Shown here in pieces: positions 9,322 to 17,319 of a stretch of DNA of 62,203 bases. Within the stretch, counting starts at the first letter, position 1. Each line of letters opens with the position of its first letter. The position numbers and the translations under genes were made by a program. The notes beneath the pieces are model-generated. The model searched no databases and was not told the origin of the DNA. It saw only the letters and a program-made list of their open reading frames with translations. The DNA comes from Glycomyces sp. YM15 (lineage in GTDB: Bacteria; Actinomycetota; Actinomycetes; Mycobacteriales; Micromonosporaceae), in NCBI RefSeq assembly GCF_016918015.1, contig NZ_JAERMK010000022.1, forward strand, positions 1 to 62,203, in the 5' to 3' direction.

Positions 9322-9540
9322 CTAGCGCAGGCCGGTCTTGCGCATCCAGGCGTCGGTGACGATGACGCCGAGGAGCACCACGACGGTGATGCCGATGAAG
9401 ACGTCCTCGATCCAGCCCTGGTGGTTGCCGAACAGGTACGCCAGGTTGATGACGATGGCGACGCTCAGCGCGGTGTACAGGGCCTTGCGGCTGGTGGGCT
9501 TGCGCTGCGCGGGCGAGAGCACCTGCTCTTCTGCGGCCAT
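9322..9540 (-). CDS. Small two-helix membrane protein, DUF2631-like
   Basis: The 72-residue product has about 18 polar N-terminal residues and two hydrophobic helices at about 22-37 and 48-63, separated by FGNHQGWIED. The pattern GNH-x-G-x2-E followed by a helix and D-x3-R-x2-G-x-R resembles the DUF2631 family, small actinobacterial membrane proteins of unknown function found in the rlmN-dxr neighbourhood. The ATG at 9540 follows GGAAG. Assignment is by remembered pattern, so moderate. The gene is convergent with the DivIVA-module gene and divergent from the MBL-Rieske gene. Confidence 0.6.
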   Translation of the reverse strand: MAAEEQVLSPAQRKPTSRKALYTALSVAIVINLAYLFGNHQGWIEDVFIGITVVVLLGVIVTDAWMRKTGLR

Positions 9541-9669
9541 GTGACTTCCTCCGACATCTTCGTTGTTCGGGCACAGTCTCCCACGCCACAAGGGCGAACG
9601 TCCCGGCCCCGTCGGAGCTGTGACTTGTAGGCTGGAACGGTCGTCGTCCACTTGTCCGGAAGGGTCACT

Positions 9670-11226
9670 GTGCGAATCACCGGTACTGGCCACGCCAGCA
9701 TGTTCATCGAGACCGCCGCGGGGTCGATCCTGTGCGATCCCTGGGTGAACCCCGCCTACTTCGCCTCCTGGTTCCCCTTCCCCGACAACTCGCAGCTCGA
9801 CTGGGACACGCTCGGCCGGGCCGACTACCTGTACGTCTCGCACCTGCACCGCGACCACTTCGACGAGGCGAACCTCTCGGAGCACATCAGCAAGGACACG
9901 ACGGTGCTGCTGCCGGAGTACCCCACTTCGGAGCTGGAGTCGGAGCTGCGGGCCCTGGGCTTCCACAAGTTCATCAAGACCGTCTCCGAGGAGATCGTGG
10001 AGCTCCCCGGCGGCGTCAAGGTCATGATCCAGGCGCTCACGAGCCCCACCGACGGCCCGATCGGCGACTCGTCGCTGTGGGTCGAGGACGCCGACGGCAC
10101 CCGCATGCTCAATCAGAACGACGCGCGCCCCACGGACATGAGCGTGTTCCTGCAGCACGGCAAGATCCACGCCCACCTGCTGCAGTTCTCGGGCGCGATC
10201 TGGTTCCCGATGGTCTACGAGCTGCCCGACAACGCCAAGCGCGCCTTCGGGAAGCAGAAGCGCGAGCGCGGCTTCGACCGCTCGCTGCGCTACATCGACG
10301 ACGTCAAGGGCGACTGGGTCTTCCCGATCGCGGGCCCGCCCTGCTTCCTCGACGACTCGCTGTACCGGTTCAACGACGTGTTCGGCGACGAGGGCAACAT
10401 CTTCCCCGACCAGATGTCCTACGTGGACTGGCTGGAGGAGCAGGGGCGCAAGCAGAACATCATCCTGCTGCCCGGTTCCGTGGCCGAGGTCAGCGCCGAC
10501 GGCTCCGCCTCGGTCGTGCACCCCGTCGACGACCTGCGGGCGTGGTTCGACAACAAGAAGCAGCACCTGGACGAGTACAAGGAGCGGATGCGGCCGCGCC
10601 TCGAAGCCGAGAAGGCCTCCTGGTCGCACCCGGAGATCGACGTCCTCGAAACGCTGCGCGAGCGCATCGAGCCCCTTATGGAGTCGGCCGAGCACATCGC
10701 CACCGGCATCGGCGGACCCGTCCGGTTCGACCTCACCGCGGCCGACTCCGAAGAGGTGGTCGAGTCGATCGTCTTCGACTTCCTCGAGCGCAAGATCTAC
10801 CACGACGACGGCGCGAAGGTCCGCTACCGCTTCCGCACCGAGCGGCGCCTCATCGAGCACCTGCTCCACATCCGCGAGGTCGACTGGGTGAACTCGCTGT
10901 TCCTGTCCTGCCGTTTCACGGCCGCGCGCATCGGCCAGTACAACGAGTACGTGTACGCGTTCTTCAAGTGCCTCTCCGAGGAGCGCCTGCAGTACGCCGA
11001 GGGCTGGTACGCCGAGCAGCGCCCCGACGACGAGGACATCTCGGTGCAGGGCTGGCAGTTCCAGCGCCGCTGCCCGCACCTCAAGGCCGACCTCTCGGTG
11101 TTCGGCAAGGTCGAGGACGGCGTTCTGACCTGCCAGATGCACGGCTGGAAGTGGAATCTGAGCTCCGGCAAGTGCATGACCTCGGTCGGGCACGACATCC
11201 GAAGCGCTCGCGCTGAGGATGCGTGA
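9670..11226 (+). CDS. Metallo-beta-lactamase fold and C-terminal Rieske domain protein
   Basis: The 518-residue protein joins two modules. The N-terminal half is a UlaG-like MBL fold: RITGTGHASMFIET, CDPWVNPA, then the metal motif HLHRDHFDE at about residues 57-65. The C terminus (about 460-500) is a Rieske [2Fe-2S] site, CPHLKADL and CQMHGWKW, the C-x-H...C-x2-H ligand set. The only well-known family combining these folds is CMP-N-acetylneuraminate hydroxylase, in which I recall the Rieske part being N-terminal; the order here is the reverse. Substrate is unknown; a redox hydroxylase or hydrolase is inference. The GTG at 9670 has GGAAGG six bases upstream. A TAGGCT -10-like element lies at 9630-9635. 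Confidence 0.85.
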   Translation: MRITGTGHASMFIETAAGSILCDPWVNPAYFASWFPFPDNSQLDWDTLGRADYLYVSHLHRDHFDEANLSEHISKDTTVLLPEYPTSELESELRALGFHKFIKTVSEEIVELPGGVKVMIQALTSPTDGPIGDSSLWVEDADGTRMLNQNDARPTDMSVFLQHGKIHAHLLQFSGAIWFPMVYELPDNAKRAFGKQKRERGFDRSLRYIDDVKGDWVFPIAGPPCFLDDSLYRFNDVFGDEGNIFPDQMSYVDWLEEQGRKQNIILLPGSVAEVSADGSASVVHPVDDLRAWFDNKKQHLDEYKERMRPRLEAEKASWSHPEIDVLETLRERIEPLMESAEHIATGIGGPVRFDLTAADSEEVVESIVFDFLERKIYHDDGAKVRYRFRTERRLIEHLLHIREVDWVNSLFLSCRFTAARIGQYNEYVYAFFKCLSEERLQYAEGWYAEQRPDDEDISVQGWQFQRRCPHLKADLSVFGKVEDGVLTCQMHGWKWNLSSGKCMTSVGHDIRSARAEDA

Positions 11227-11253
11227 GTGGAGCCAAGCGCTCACGCTGAGGAC
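11202..11253 (+). repeat. Direct repeat of the MBL-Rieske gene 3' end
   Basis: A 19-base block at 11202-11220, the last codons of the gene, recurs with two changes at 11235-11253, just after the stop. The offset is 33 bases. GCGTGAG (11221-11227) can also pair with CTCACGC (11240-11246), so the copy may form a weak hairpin. Confidence 0.7.
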
Positions 11254-11352
11254 ACACGAGCTGAATAGCGATCCGAAGGCCGCGCCGGCGATGTCAGCGG
11301 GAGCAAATCCAGGGTGCGTTGCTGTCGTGGGGGTTGGTTGTCGGTCGCGGTT

Positions 11353-11397
11353 ATCGCGGTCAGAGCGGTCAGAGCGGTCAGAGCGGTCAGAGCGGTC
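11353..11397 (+). repeat. 9-bp tandem repeat
   Basis: AGAGCGGTC occurs four times without change at 11362-11397, preceded by the variant ATCGCGGTC at 11353-11361. The unit length is a multiple of three. Confidence 0.9.
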
Positions 11398-11862
11398 AGC
11401 GACGGAGCGGTGAGGATCGGGTCGGGGCGTGATGCCGCCGTGCGGGCTGGTTGCCGGTTGCGGTCAATGCGATCAGCGACTGGAGTGGTGGGATTCAGGA
11501 GCGTTGCCGTCACTGAGGCCCGACTCGGGGTCCTGGCAGGAGTTGGGGCCCTCTCCGCGATAGCGGCTCGGGCCGGAAACGGGACCCGGGCGGGACTTGG
11601 GTTCCTGGCCTTGCGGCGCACTGGGGCCCTCACCGCGCTTGAGGCCCCGGGCCGGAATCGAGCCGTTGCCCCTGTTGCTGTTGCTGGAGCGGTGCGCTCG
11701 TGTCGCTGACGACGTCGGTGGCGGTGGTGGCGCTGGTGGTGCGGGCCGGGGCTGGTGGTCGCTACCGGCAGGGCCGGGTGGGTCCGGCCTGATGCCGCAG
11801 CGGCGGGGCGGTTGGCGGCACGGGAGCGGTCAGCCGCCGAGTTCGGCTCGGTTGCGCTCTTG

Positions 11863-11886
11863 TCCATGTCCATGTCCATGTCCATG
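11863..11886 (+). repeat. 6-bp tandem repeat
   Basis: TCCATG occurs four times in a row. A further pair of 9-bp units, TGCTGGTCT, lies at 11962-11979. Both unit lengths are multiples of three, like the repeat near 11360. Confidence 0.9.
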
Positions 11887-12980
11887 TTCGTGTGCATGGT
11901 CGTGGTCCTCACGCCTGTGTCGCCTCCTTCCCGCTGCTCTACTTGCTTCCCTCGCTGGCCCTGCTGGTCTTGCTGGTCTTGCTTCGGCTTCCGGTTCTGG
12001 CCCTTCGGCTTTCGCCTGGCCGCGCGCCGTTCCTACCGGGGACGCGTGCTGGTGCCTGCCGTCCCTGAGGGAGTGGTGCGGCCGCCCGGTGGTCTTCCGG
12101 GTGGTTGCCGGTGGCGGGTTCGCCTCCCGAGGATCGCTTTCTGTTCCTCGGGGTCCGTCCTGCAGTCGCGCGGGCTTGCGGGCGTGGCGCTGCCGGGACG
12201 GGGTGGTGTTCGCCATGGACGTGCTTGCGGTGTCGCCGTGCCGAGTCCTCTATTCGCTCGGTGTGGCCTCACCGCTGACGCTGGCGGGTCGTGCTCGAAT
12301 CGCGTATGCCGTCGTGTACGGCATCGCCTTCTGGTTGGGGTGATCCCAACTAGGATCGTCCACCCAGTCACGGCCCATCGGGGGCGCGGACAGCTGCGGG
12401 CGATGGCACGGGGGTGAGATCGGACGCCTCCAGTGGAGGAGCACCCTGGCTTGCGGGGTCGTCGCCTCGAAACAAGTCGGTTTGTCGGATCGGCCAGAGG
12501 CTTGTCGTAGTCTGCATGCACCTACCCCGACACCTGTACAAATTCCCTGTCCCTGTACGTACTCTCAAGTATCCGCGTTCCCGGCTACGCCCGCAACACC
12601 CACACGGGGACAGAGTCCTCACGTTCCATCCCGGATCACCTGGGCCGCAAGCAAAGACGGCCCCGCACCCCGCGCCCGGGCGTGTCACTGCATGTCCGCC
12701 CGGCTCCACGGCCCGACCCGAGCTCCGAGGCAGGTCCTACGCCGCTACGCGCCTTGTCGTCGCCGCCCGGTTTGAGCGCAACCCGCTTCGCACCGGTAGC
12801 CCCTTTCGTGGGGCGGGAAGTCGTGTGCGAGGCAGGCGCCAGAGAGCACCGCCAGAGAGCACCGGGGCAAGCAGCGCGCTCGCTCGCCACATCAAGCAAG
12901 ACGAGCGAGCCTCGAACGAGACTCACTCAACCGACCCGATGCACCGAATCGGGAGCGAATACTCTCCTAGGGCTTGGAGC

Positions 12981-13007
12981 ACGGCCGGGCCGGTTCGGCC
13001 CGGCCGT
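12981..13007 (-). terminator. Terminator of the TetR gene
   Basis: A perfect 11-bp stem (12981-12991 with 12997-13007) with a five-base loop starts directly after the tetR-type stop codon at 13008. Confidence 0.8.
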
Positions 13008-13775
13008 TCACTCCTCCATGCCGAAGTCGCGCAGCATCGACTTGATCTGGGCCTTGTAGAACTCGTCGATGTTGTCCTGCACCGGCAGTGACCCGAACGC
13101 CTCCATGGTGACCAGGCCGAACACGCGCACCCAGGCCGAGGCGAACGCGTACACCCACGACACCGGCAGTCGTTCGCCGATGATCATCGCGGAGCAGCTC
13201 TCGACGAGCTCCTGCTTGAGCCCTTCCGACATCTCGGGCATCGCGGCCGCGCCGAAATCGAAGCCCTCGCCCTCGGTCTGACGGTAGAACCCGGCGAGTT
13301 CGCGCCCGCACATCTGCGCGTGCTCCATCGACTTCAGCGTCACCGGGTCGAATGCCCCGGAGTCGATGGTCTTCGGGTCGGCGCAGATCGACATCGCGCT
13401 GTTGCCCTCGGGGTAGCTGATCATGAGTTCGAATTCGCGGCGATTGCCCACTGACCAGGCACGGAACGCCCAAACCCAGGCCTTCATCCGTTCGAGGTGC
13501 GCCTCGGGCGGTGCTTCGTCCATCGCTTCGCGGGTAGCGGAGATAAGTTCGTCGTAGAGGTCGCAGCACAGCTCCATCAGGAGCGCGTCGAGGCTGTCGA
13601 AGTAGCGGTACAGCGCTGCGGCGGTGACGCCGACGTCGCGGGCGATGGCGCGCAAGGAGATGCCGCTCGGGCCATGTTGCAGCAGTTGGCTTCTGGCGCT
13701 CGCCTTGATCTCGGCGATCGTCTCGGCGCGCATCCGTTCGCGACGGGACGGGCCTCCCGCGGTGGTCGAGGTCAC
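13008..13775 (-). CDS. TetR/AcrR family transcriptional repressor
   Basis: The 255-residue protein has the TetR DNA-binding domain at about residues 18-65, with the helix-turn-helix SLRAIARDVGVTAAALYRYF, and a longer all-helical ligand domain with aromatic-rich WVWAFRAWSVGNRREFELM, resembling the WHG-type C-terminal domain. It is divergent from an mmpL gene, the usual layout for a repressor of an efflux pump. The GTG at 13775 is preferred to the ATG at 13817 because GAGGAG lies just upstream of it. A palindrome in the intergenic region is the likely operator. The inducer is not predictable. Confidence 0.9.
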   Translation of the reverse strand: MTSTTAGGPSRRERMRAETIAEIKASARSQLLQHGPSGISLRAIARDVGVTAAALYRYFDSLDALLMELCCDLYDELISATREAMDEAPPEAHLERMKAWVWAFRAWSVGNRREFELMISYPEGNSAMSICADPKTIDSGAFDPVTLKSMEHAQMCGRELAGFYRQTEGEGFDFGAAAMPEMSEGLKQELVESCSAMIIGERLPVSWVYAFASAWVRVFGLVTMEAFGSLPVQDNIDEFYKAQIKSMLRDFGMEE

Positions 13776-13808
13776 TGCTCTCCTCAGGCTACGACTTGGT
13801 AAACGGTG

Positions 13809-13855
13809 TTGACTCATTCAATGGGCGTTTATTAAAGTGAACATCGTTAGCTAAC
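13809..13855. promoter_or_regulatory. Promoter and operator candidate between tetR and mmpL
   Basis: TTGACT at 13809-13814 is followed after 17 bases by TTAAAG, a possible promoter towards mmpL. The perfect 10-bp palindrome GTTAGCTAAC is at 13846-13855, just downstream of that -10, where a bound TetR dimer would block transcription of mmpL and possibly of its own gene. The segment is A/T-rich compared with its surroundings. Confidence 0.5.
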
Positions 13856-13931
13856 TAATCAACGCTCACCATCCTACCGCCAGGCGCCCCTCGTGCACCA
13901 GCGGTCAATGCCTCCCTTATAGGAGAAGCAC

Positions 13932-16097
13932 ATGTACTCCCTGCTAGGCAGAGCGGTCATCAAGGCCCGCTGGTTCATCGTCGCCGCCATAGCCGCGGTC
14001 TTCGCGGTCGGCGCGACTTGGGGCCTCGGCGTCTTCGACGAGTTCACGGACGGCGGCTACGTTTCCCAGGAGTCCCGGTCGGTGCTCGACGCCGAGGCGA
14101 TCGAGGAGGAGTTCGGCTCCACCGGAGCCGAGGTCGTGGTCCTGTACGAGTCCGAGACTTTGACCGTGGACGACCCGGCGTTCGCCGCGGCCGTCGAGAG
14201 CGCCGTCGCCGACATCGACGCGATCGACGAGGTCGAGAGTGTGACCTCCTACTACGACACGCAGCTGCCCTCGTTCGTCTCCGAGGACGGGCACGCGACC
14301 TACGCGGCCGTCTCGCTCGCAGGCTCCTCCGACGAGGCCCAGGCCGAGGTGTTCGAGACGATCGAAGGCGAGCTGCGGGACGCCGGGGACACCGGCGACC
14401 TCACCGTCTCGCTCGGCGGCGGCGCGGCGATCTTCGCCGACCTGAACGAGCAGGTCCAGCACGACCTCGAGATCGCCGAGATGATCTCGATGCCGATCCT
14501 GCTGCTCATCATGATCGTGGTCTTCGGCGCCCTGGTGGCCGCCTCGCTGCCGCTGCTCATCGGCGGCATGTCGATCCTCGGCGGCTTCGCGATCACCCGC
14601 GTCATCACCGAGTTCACCGACGTCTCGGTCTTCGCCGCGAACGTCATCACCATCATCGGCCTCGGCATGTCCATCGACTACTCGCTGTTCGTCCTGCGGC
14701 GCTTCAGGGAGGAACTCGCCGCCGGCCGCGACAAGCGCCGCGCGGTGCTGAACACCGTCGCCACCGCCGGGCGCACCGTGATGGTCTCCGGCGTCATCAT
14801 CGTGCTCTCGATGGGCGGTCTGCTCCTGGTCGACGTGCCGTTCCTGCACGGCATCGCGTACGGCGTCATGTCCGCCGTCGGCGTCGCCATGCTCTCGGCG
14901 CTCGTGGCGCTCCCCGCGCTGCTCTACCTGCTCGGCCACCGCGTCGACAAGGGCCGCCTGCCCTGGCGGAAGAACAAGGAGCCGAAGACCGACACCGGGT
15001 TCTGGCACGGCCTCGCGGCCGGTGTGATGCGCCGTCCCGTGCTCGTGCTGCTGCCCGTCCTCGCGTTCATGGCGCTGCTCGCCAGCCCGATCCTGGGCGT
15101 CCAGTTCGGCGGCGTCGACGAGCGCGACATGCCCGAGGACGCCGAGTCGCGCGTGGTCACCGAGACCATCGCCGCCGGTTTCCCCGGCGGGGACGAGGAG
15201 CGGTTCCAGGTCATGGTCACCGGTGGCCAAGAAGCCGCCTCGGAGGCCGCCGAAGCGCTTCTGGCGCTCGACAGCGTCGACGACGTCCTGCCTGCGGCCC
15301 AGCCGACCTCCGACGCCGCCCTCTTCGACGTCCTCTACGACCTCGACCCGTTCAGCGCCGAGGCCCGCGCCCTCATCGAGGACGCCCGCGCCATCGACGT
15401 GGAGGGCGCCGAGCTGTACGTGACCGGCGGCGCCTCCGACCGGGTGGACATGCTCGACGCCATCGGCGAGGGACTGCCCTACATGCTCGGCTACATCGTC
15501 ATCGTCACCATGGTGGTGCTGTTCCTGGCCTTCGGCTCGATCGTGCTGCCGATCAAGGCGGTCCTGATGAACGCCGTCTCGCTCGGCGCCGCGCTCGGGG
15601 TGGTGGTGTGGATCTTCCAGGAAGGACACCTGTCCGGCGTGCTGGGCTTCACGCCCTCGGGCTACATCGACCCGTCGAACCTGCTGCTCATGATCGCGCT
15701 GCTCTTCGCCCTCGCCACCGACTACGAGGTCTTCCTGCTCTCGCGGGTGCGCGAGGAGTGGGACAAGGGGGCCGACAACCGCACCGCCGTGCTGCGCGGC
15801 ATGCAGTCCACGGGCTCGATCATCACCGCCGCCGCCTTGATCCTCATCGTGGTGGTGGGGGCGTTCGCCTTCAGCGGCATCACCTTCATGAAGATGATCG
15901 GCCTGGGCATGGCGATCGCGATCTTCCTCGACGCCACGGTCGTGCGGATGCTCCTCGTGCCCGCCACGATGCGCCTGCTGGGCCGCGCGAACTGGTGGGT
16001 CCCGGGCCCGCTGGGGCGGCTCTACTCCAAATACGGGATCAAGGAGGGCGACGGCTCCGTTGCGCCCGTTGAGGAGCGGTCGCACGTTCGGGTCTGA
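13932..16097 (+). CDS. MmpL/RND family transporter
   Basis: At 721 residues this is a short MmpL-type permease with the expected two-fold layout: a membrane helix, an extracellular domain, a five-helix bundle, then the same again. Signature stretches are GLGMSIDYSLFVLRRFREEL in the first half and FALATDYEVFLLSRVREEWD in the second, both with the Asp-Tyr pair that relays protons. Actinobacterial MmpL proteins export lipids or drugs across the plasma membrane. The divergent TetR gene suggests induction by a toxic compound. GGAGAAG precedes the ATG. A strong terminator follows. Confidence 0.93.
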   Translation: MYSLLGRAVIKARWFIVAAIAAVFAVGATWGLGVFDEFTDGGYVSQESRSVLDAEAIEEEFGSTGAEVVVLYESETLTVDDPAFAAAVESAVADIDAIDEVESVTSYYDTQLPSFVSEDGHATYAAVSLAGSSDEAQAEVFETIEGELRDAGDTGDLTVSLGGGAAIFADLNEQVQHDLEIAEMISMPILLLIMIVVFGALVAASLPLLIGGMSILGGFAITRVITEFTDVSVFAANVITIIGLGMSIDYSLFVLRRFREELAAGRDKRRAVLNTVATAGRTVMVSGVIIVLSMGGLLLVDVPFLHGIAYGVMSAVGVAMLSALVALPALLYLLGHRVDKGRLPWRKNKEPKTDTGFWHGLAAGVMRRPVLVLLPVLAFMALLASPILGVQFGGVDERDMPEDAESRVVTETIAAGFPGGDEERFQVMVTGGQEAASEAAEALLALDSVDDVLPAAQPTSDAALFDVLYDLDPFSAEARALIEDARAIDVEGAELYVTGGASDRVDMLDAIGEGLPYMLGYIVIVTMVVLFLAFGSIVLPIKAVLMNAVSLGAALGVVVWIFQEGHLSGVLGFTPSGYIDPSNLLLMIALLFALATDYEVFLLSRVREEWDKGADNRTAVLRGMQSTGSIITAAALILIVVVGAFAFSGITFMKMIGLGMAIAIFLDATVVRMLLVPATMRLLGRANWWVPGPLGRLYSKYGIKEGDGSVAPVEERSHVRV

Positions 16098-16121
16098 CCG
16101 CGGCCCGACACCAGCGTAGCG

Positions 16122-16155
16122 GCGGCCCGTCCGGAAACACTCCCGGACGGGCCGC
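16122..16155 (+). terminator. Terminator after mmpL
   Basis: A perfect 13-bp stem (16122-16134 with 16143-16155) with an eight-base loop, followed by TTCGCG. Confidence 0.8.
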
Positions 16156-16241
16156 TTCGCGTTTCAGAAGTGACGGTTGCGCACTACAGGAACGATTCCG
16201 CACTGCGGCCCGAAAGATATCGAGGAATTTAAGTCGGAGCA

Positions 16242-16270
16242 TTGACAAGAGGCAAGCGGTTGCATAGCCT
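16242..16270 (+). promoter_or_regulatory. Sugar-importer promoter with LacI-type operator in the spacer
   Basis: A perfect -35 TTGACA (16242-16247) and a -10 TAGCCT (16265-16270) are 17 bases apart. The spacer holds GCAAGCGGTTGC (16252-16263), an inverted repeat with a central CG, the form bound by LacI/GalR regulators. A repressor bound here would exclude RNA polymerase. No LacI-family gene lies in the window. Confidence 0.7.
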
Positions 16271-16317
16271 GATGTGATCTAGGAGCCGACCCCCCCTCCG
16301 AAAGGTCCCAATACCTT

Positions 16318-17319
16318 ATGACCGACAACGATGTCGCTGTGGTGCGCCCGAAGCAGCGCAGCTCGGGAGCACCCCCCGGGCCCGCAGCCTCCGCACCCTC
16401 CATGAGACCCGAACGGGTTCGCGGGAGGGCCCGCAGGTCCATCCGCTCCCGCGAGCGGTGGGCCGCGCTGAGCTTCCTGTCGCCATGGCTGATCGGCCTC
16501 CTGGCCATCACCATCGGGCCCATGATCGCCTCGTTCTATCTCTCGTTCACCGACTACAGCCTCGGCTACGGCGAATGGGTGGGCGGCGAGAACTACGCGC
16601 GCATGCTCGACGACCCGCGCCTCGCCAACGCCATCAAGGTCACCGCCGTCTACACCTTCGTGTCGGTGCCCCTGCAGCTCGCGGCGGCGCTCCTCCTCGC
16701 GATCGTGCTCGACCGCGGACTGCGCGGCATGGCCTTCTACCGCTCGATCTTCTACCTGCCCTCGCTGCTCGGCGGCTCCGTCGCCATCGCGATCATGTGG
16801 CGGCAGGTCTTCGGCACCGAAGGGCTCGTGAACCAGGTCCTCGCGATCTTCGGCATCCAGGGCGAAGGCTGGGTCTCCCACCCCGACTACGCGCTCGGCA
16901 CCCTGATCATCCTGCACGTGTGGACCTTCGGTTCGCCGATGATCATCTTCCTCGCGGGCCTGCGGCAGATCCCCACCATGTACTACGAGGCCGCCAAGAT
17001 CGACGGCGCCGGCGTGATGCAGCGGTTCGTGAGCGTCACGCTGCCGCTGCTGACCCCCATCATCTTCTTCAACCTCGTGCTGCAGATCATCAACTCGTTC
17101 CAGTCCTTCACGCAGGCGTTCATCATCTCCAGCGGCAAGGGCGGTCCGGCCGACTCCACGATGTTCCTGACGCTGTACCTCTACGACCAGGGCTTCACCC
17201 AGTTCGACATGGGGTACGCCTCGGCCATCGCCTGGCTCCTGCTGGCCATCATCGCGATCTTCACCGCGCTCAACTTCCTGATGTCGAAATTCTGGGTGTT
17301 CTATGGCGACAATGACTGA
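16318..17319 (+). CDS. Sugar ABC transporter permease (MalF/UgpA type)
   Basis: The 333-residue product starts with about 50 polar residues, then six membrane helices starting at LSFLSPWLIGLLAITIGPMI. The EAA loop that docks the ATPase, YYEAAKIDGAGVMQRFVSV, is near residue 222 and is followed by TLPLLTP. It is the first gene of a binding-protein-dependent carbohydrate importer; the next permease starts 17 bases inside its 3' end. No ATPase is encoded nearby; in actinomycetes a shared MsiK-type ATPase often serves such systems. The sugar cannot be named from sequence. Confidence 0.93.
   Translation: MTDNDVAVVRPKQRSSGAPPGPAASAPSMRPERVRGRARRSIRSRERWAALSFLSPWLIGLLAITIGPMIASFYLSFTDYSLGYGEWVGGENYARMLDDPRLANAIKVTAVYTFVSVPLQLAAALLLAIVLDRGLRGMAFYRSIFYLPSLLGGSVAIAIMWRQVFGTEGLVNQVLAIFGIQGEGWVSHPDYALGTLIILHVWTFGSPMIIFLAGLRQIPTMYYEAAKIDGAGVMQRFVSVTLPLLTPIIFFNLVLQIINSFQSFTQAFIISSGKGGPADSTMFLTLYLYDQGFTQFDMGYASAIAWLLLAIIAIFTALNFLMSKFWVFYGDND

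Larger units (their letters stand above)
11254..12980. other. Gene-poor, repeat-rich stretch
   Basis: No open frame here shows homology, normal codon use and a ribosome-binding site together. The minus-strand frames 11241-11912 and 11830-12216 are built from Arg, Ala, Pro, Thr and His; the second ends in a run of alternating His and Gly. The plus strand is skewed to G and T over about 11300-12330. It may be spacer, a decayed gene or a fast-evolving locus; I cannot identify a parent family. Confidence 0.6.

Noticed and set aside
6239..9589. A 1116-codon open frame on the minus strand opposite rlmN and the DivIVA-module gene
   Set aside because: It is a shadow of GC-rich plus-strand genes. Its composition is Arg/Gly/Val-rich, with no family motif and no ribosome-binding site.
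11353..11397. 9-bp repeats considered as replication or partition iterons
   Set aside because: There is no DnaA-box or parS-like sequence and no rep or par gene nearby; the unit looks like simple slippage.
11830..12216. Minus-strand frame ending in a His-Gly-rich run, considered as a metal-binding protein
   Set aside because: There is no ribosome-binding site, third-position GC falls along the frame, and the His-Gly run is explained by the 6-bp DNA repeat.
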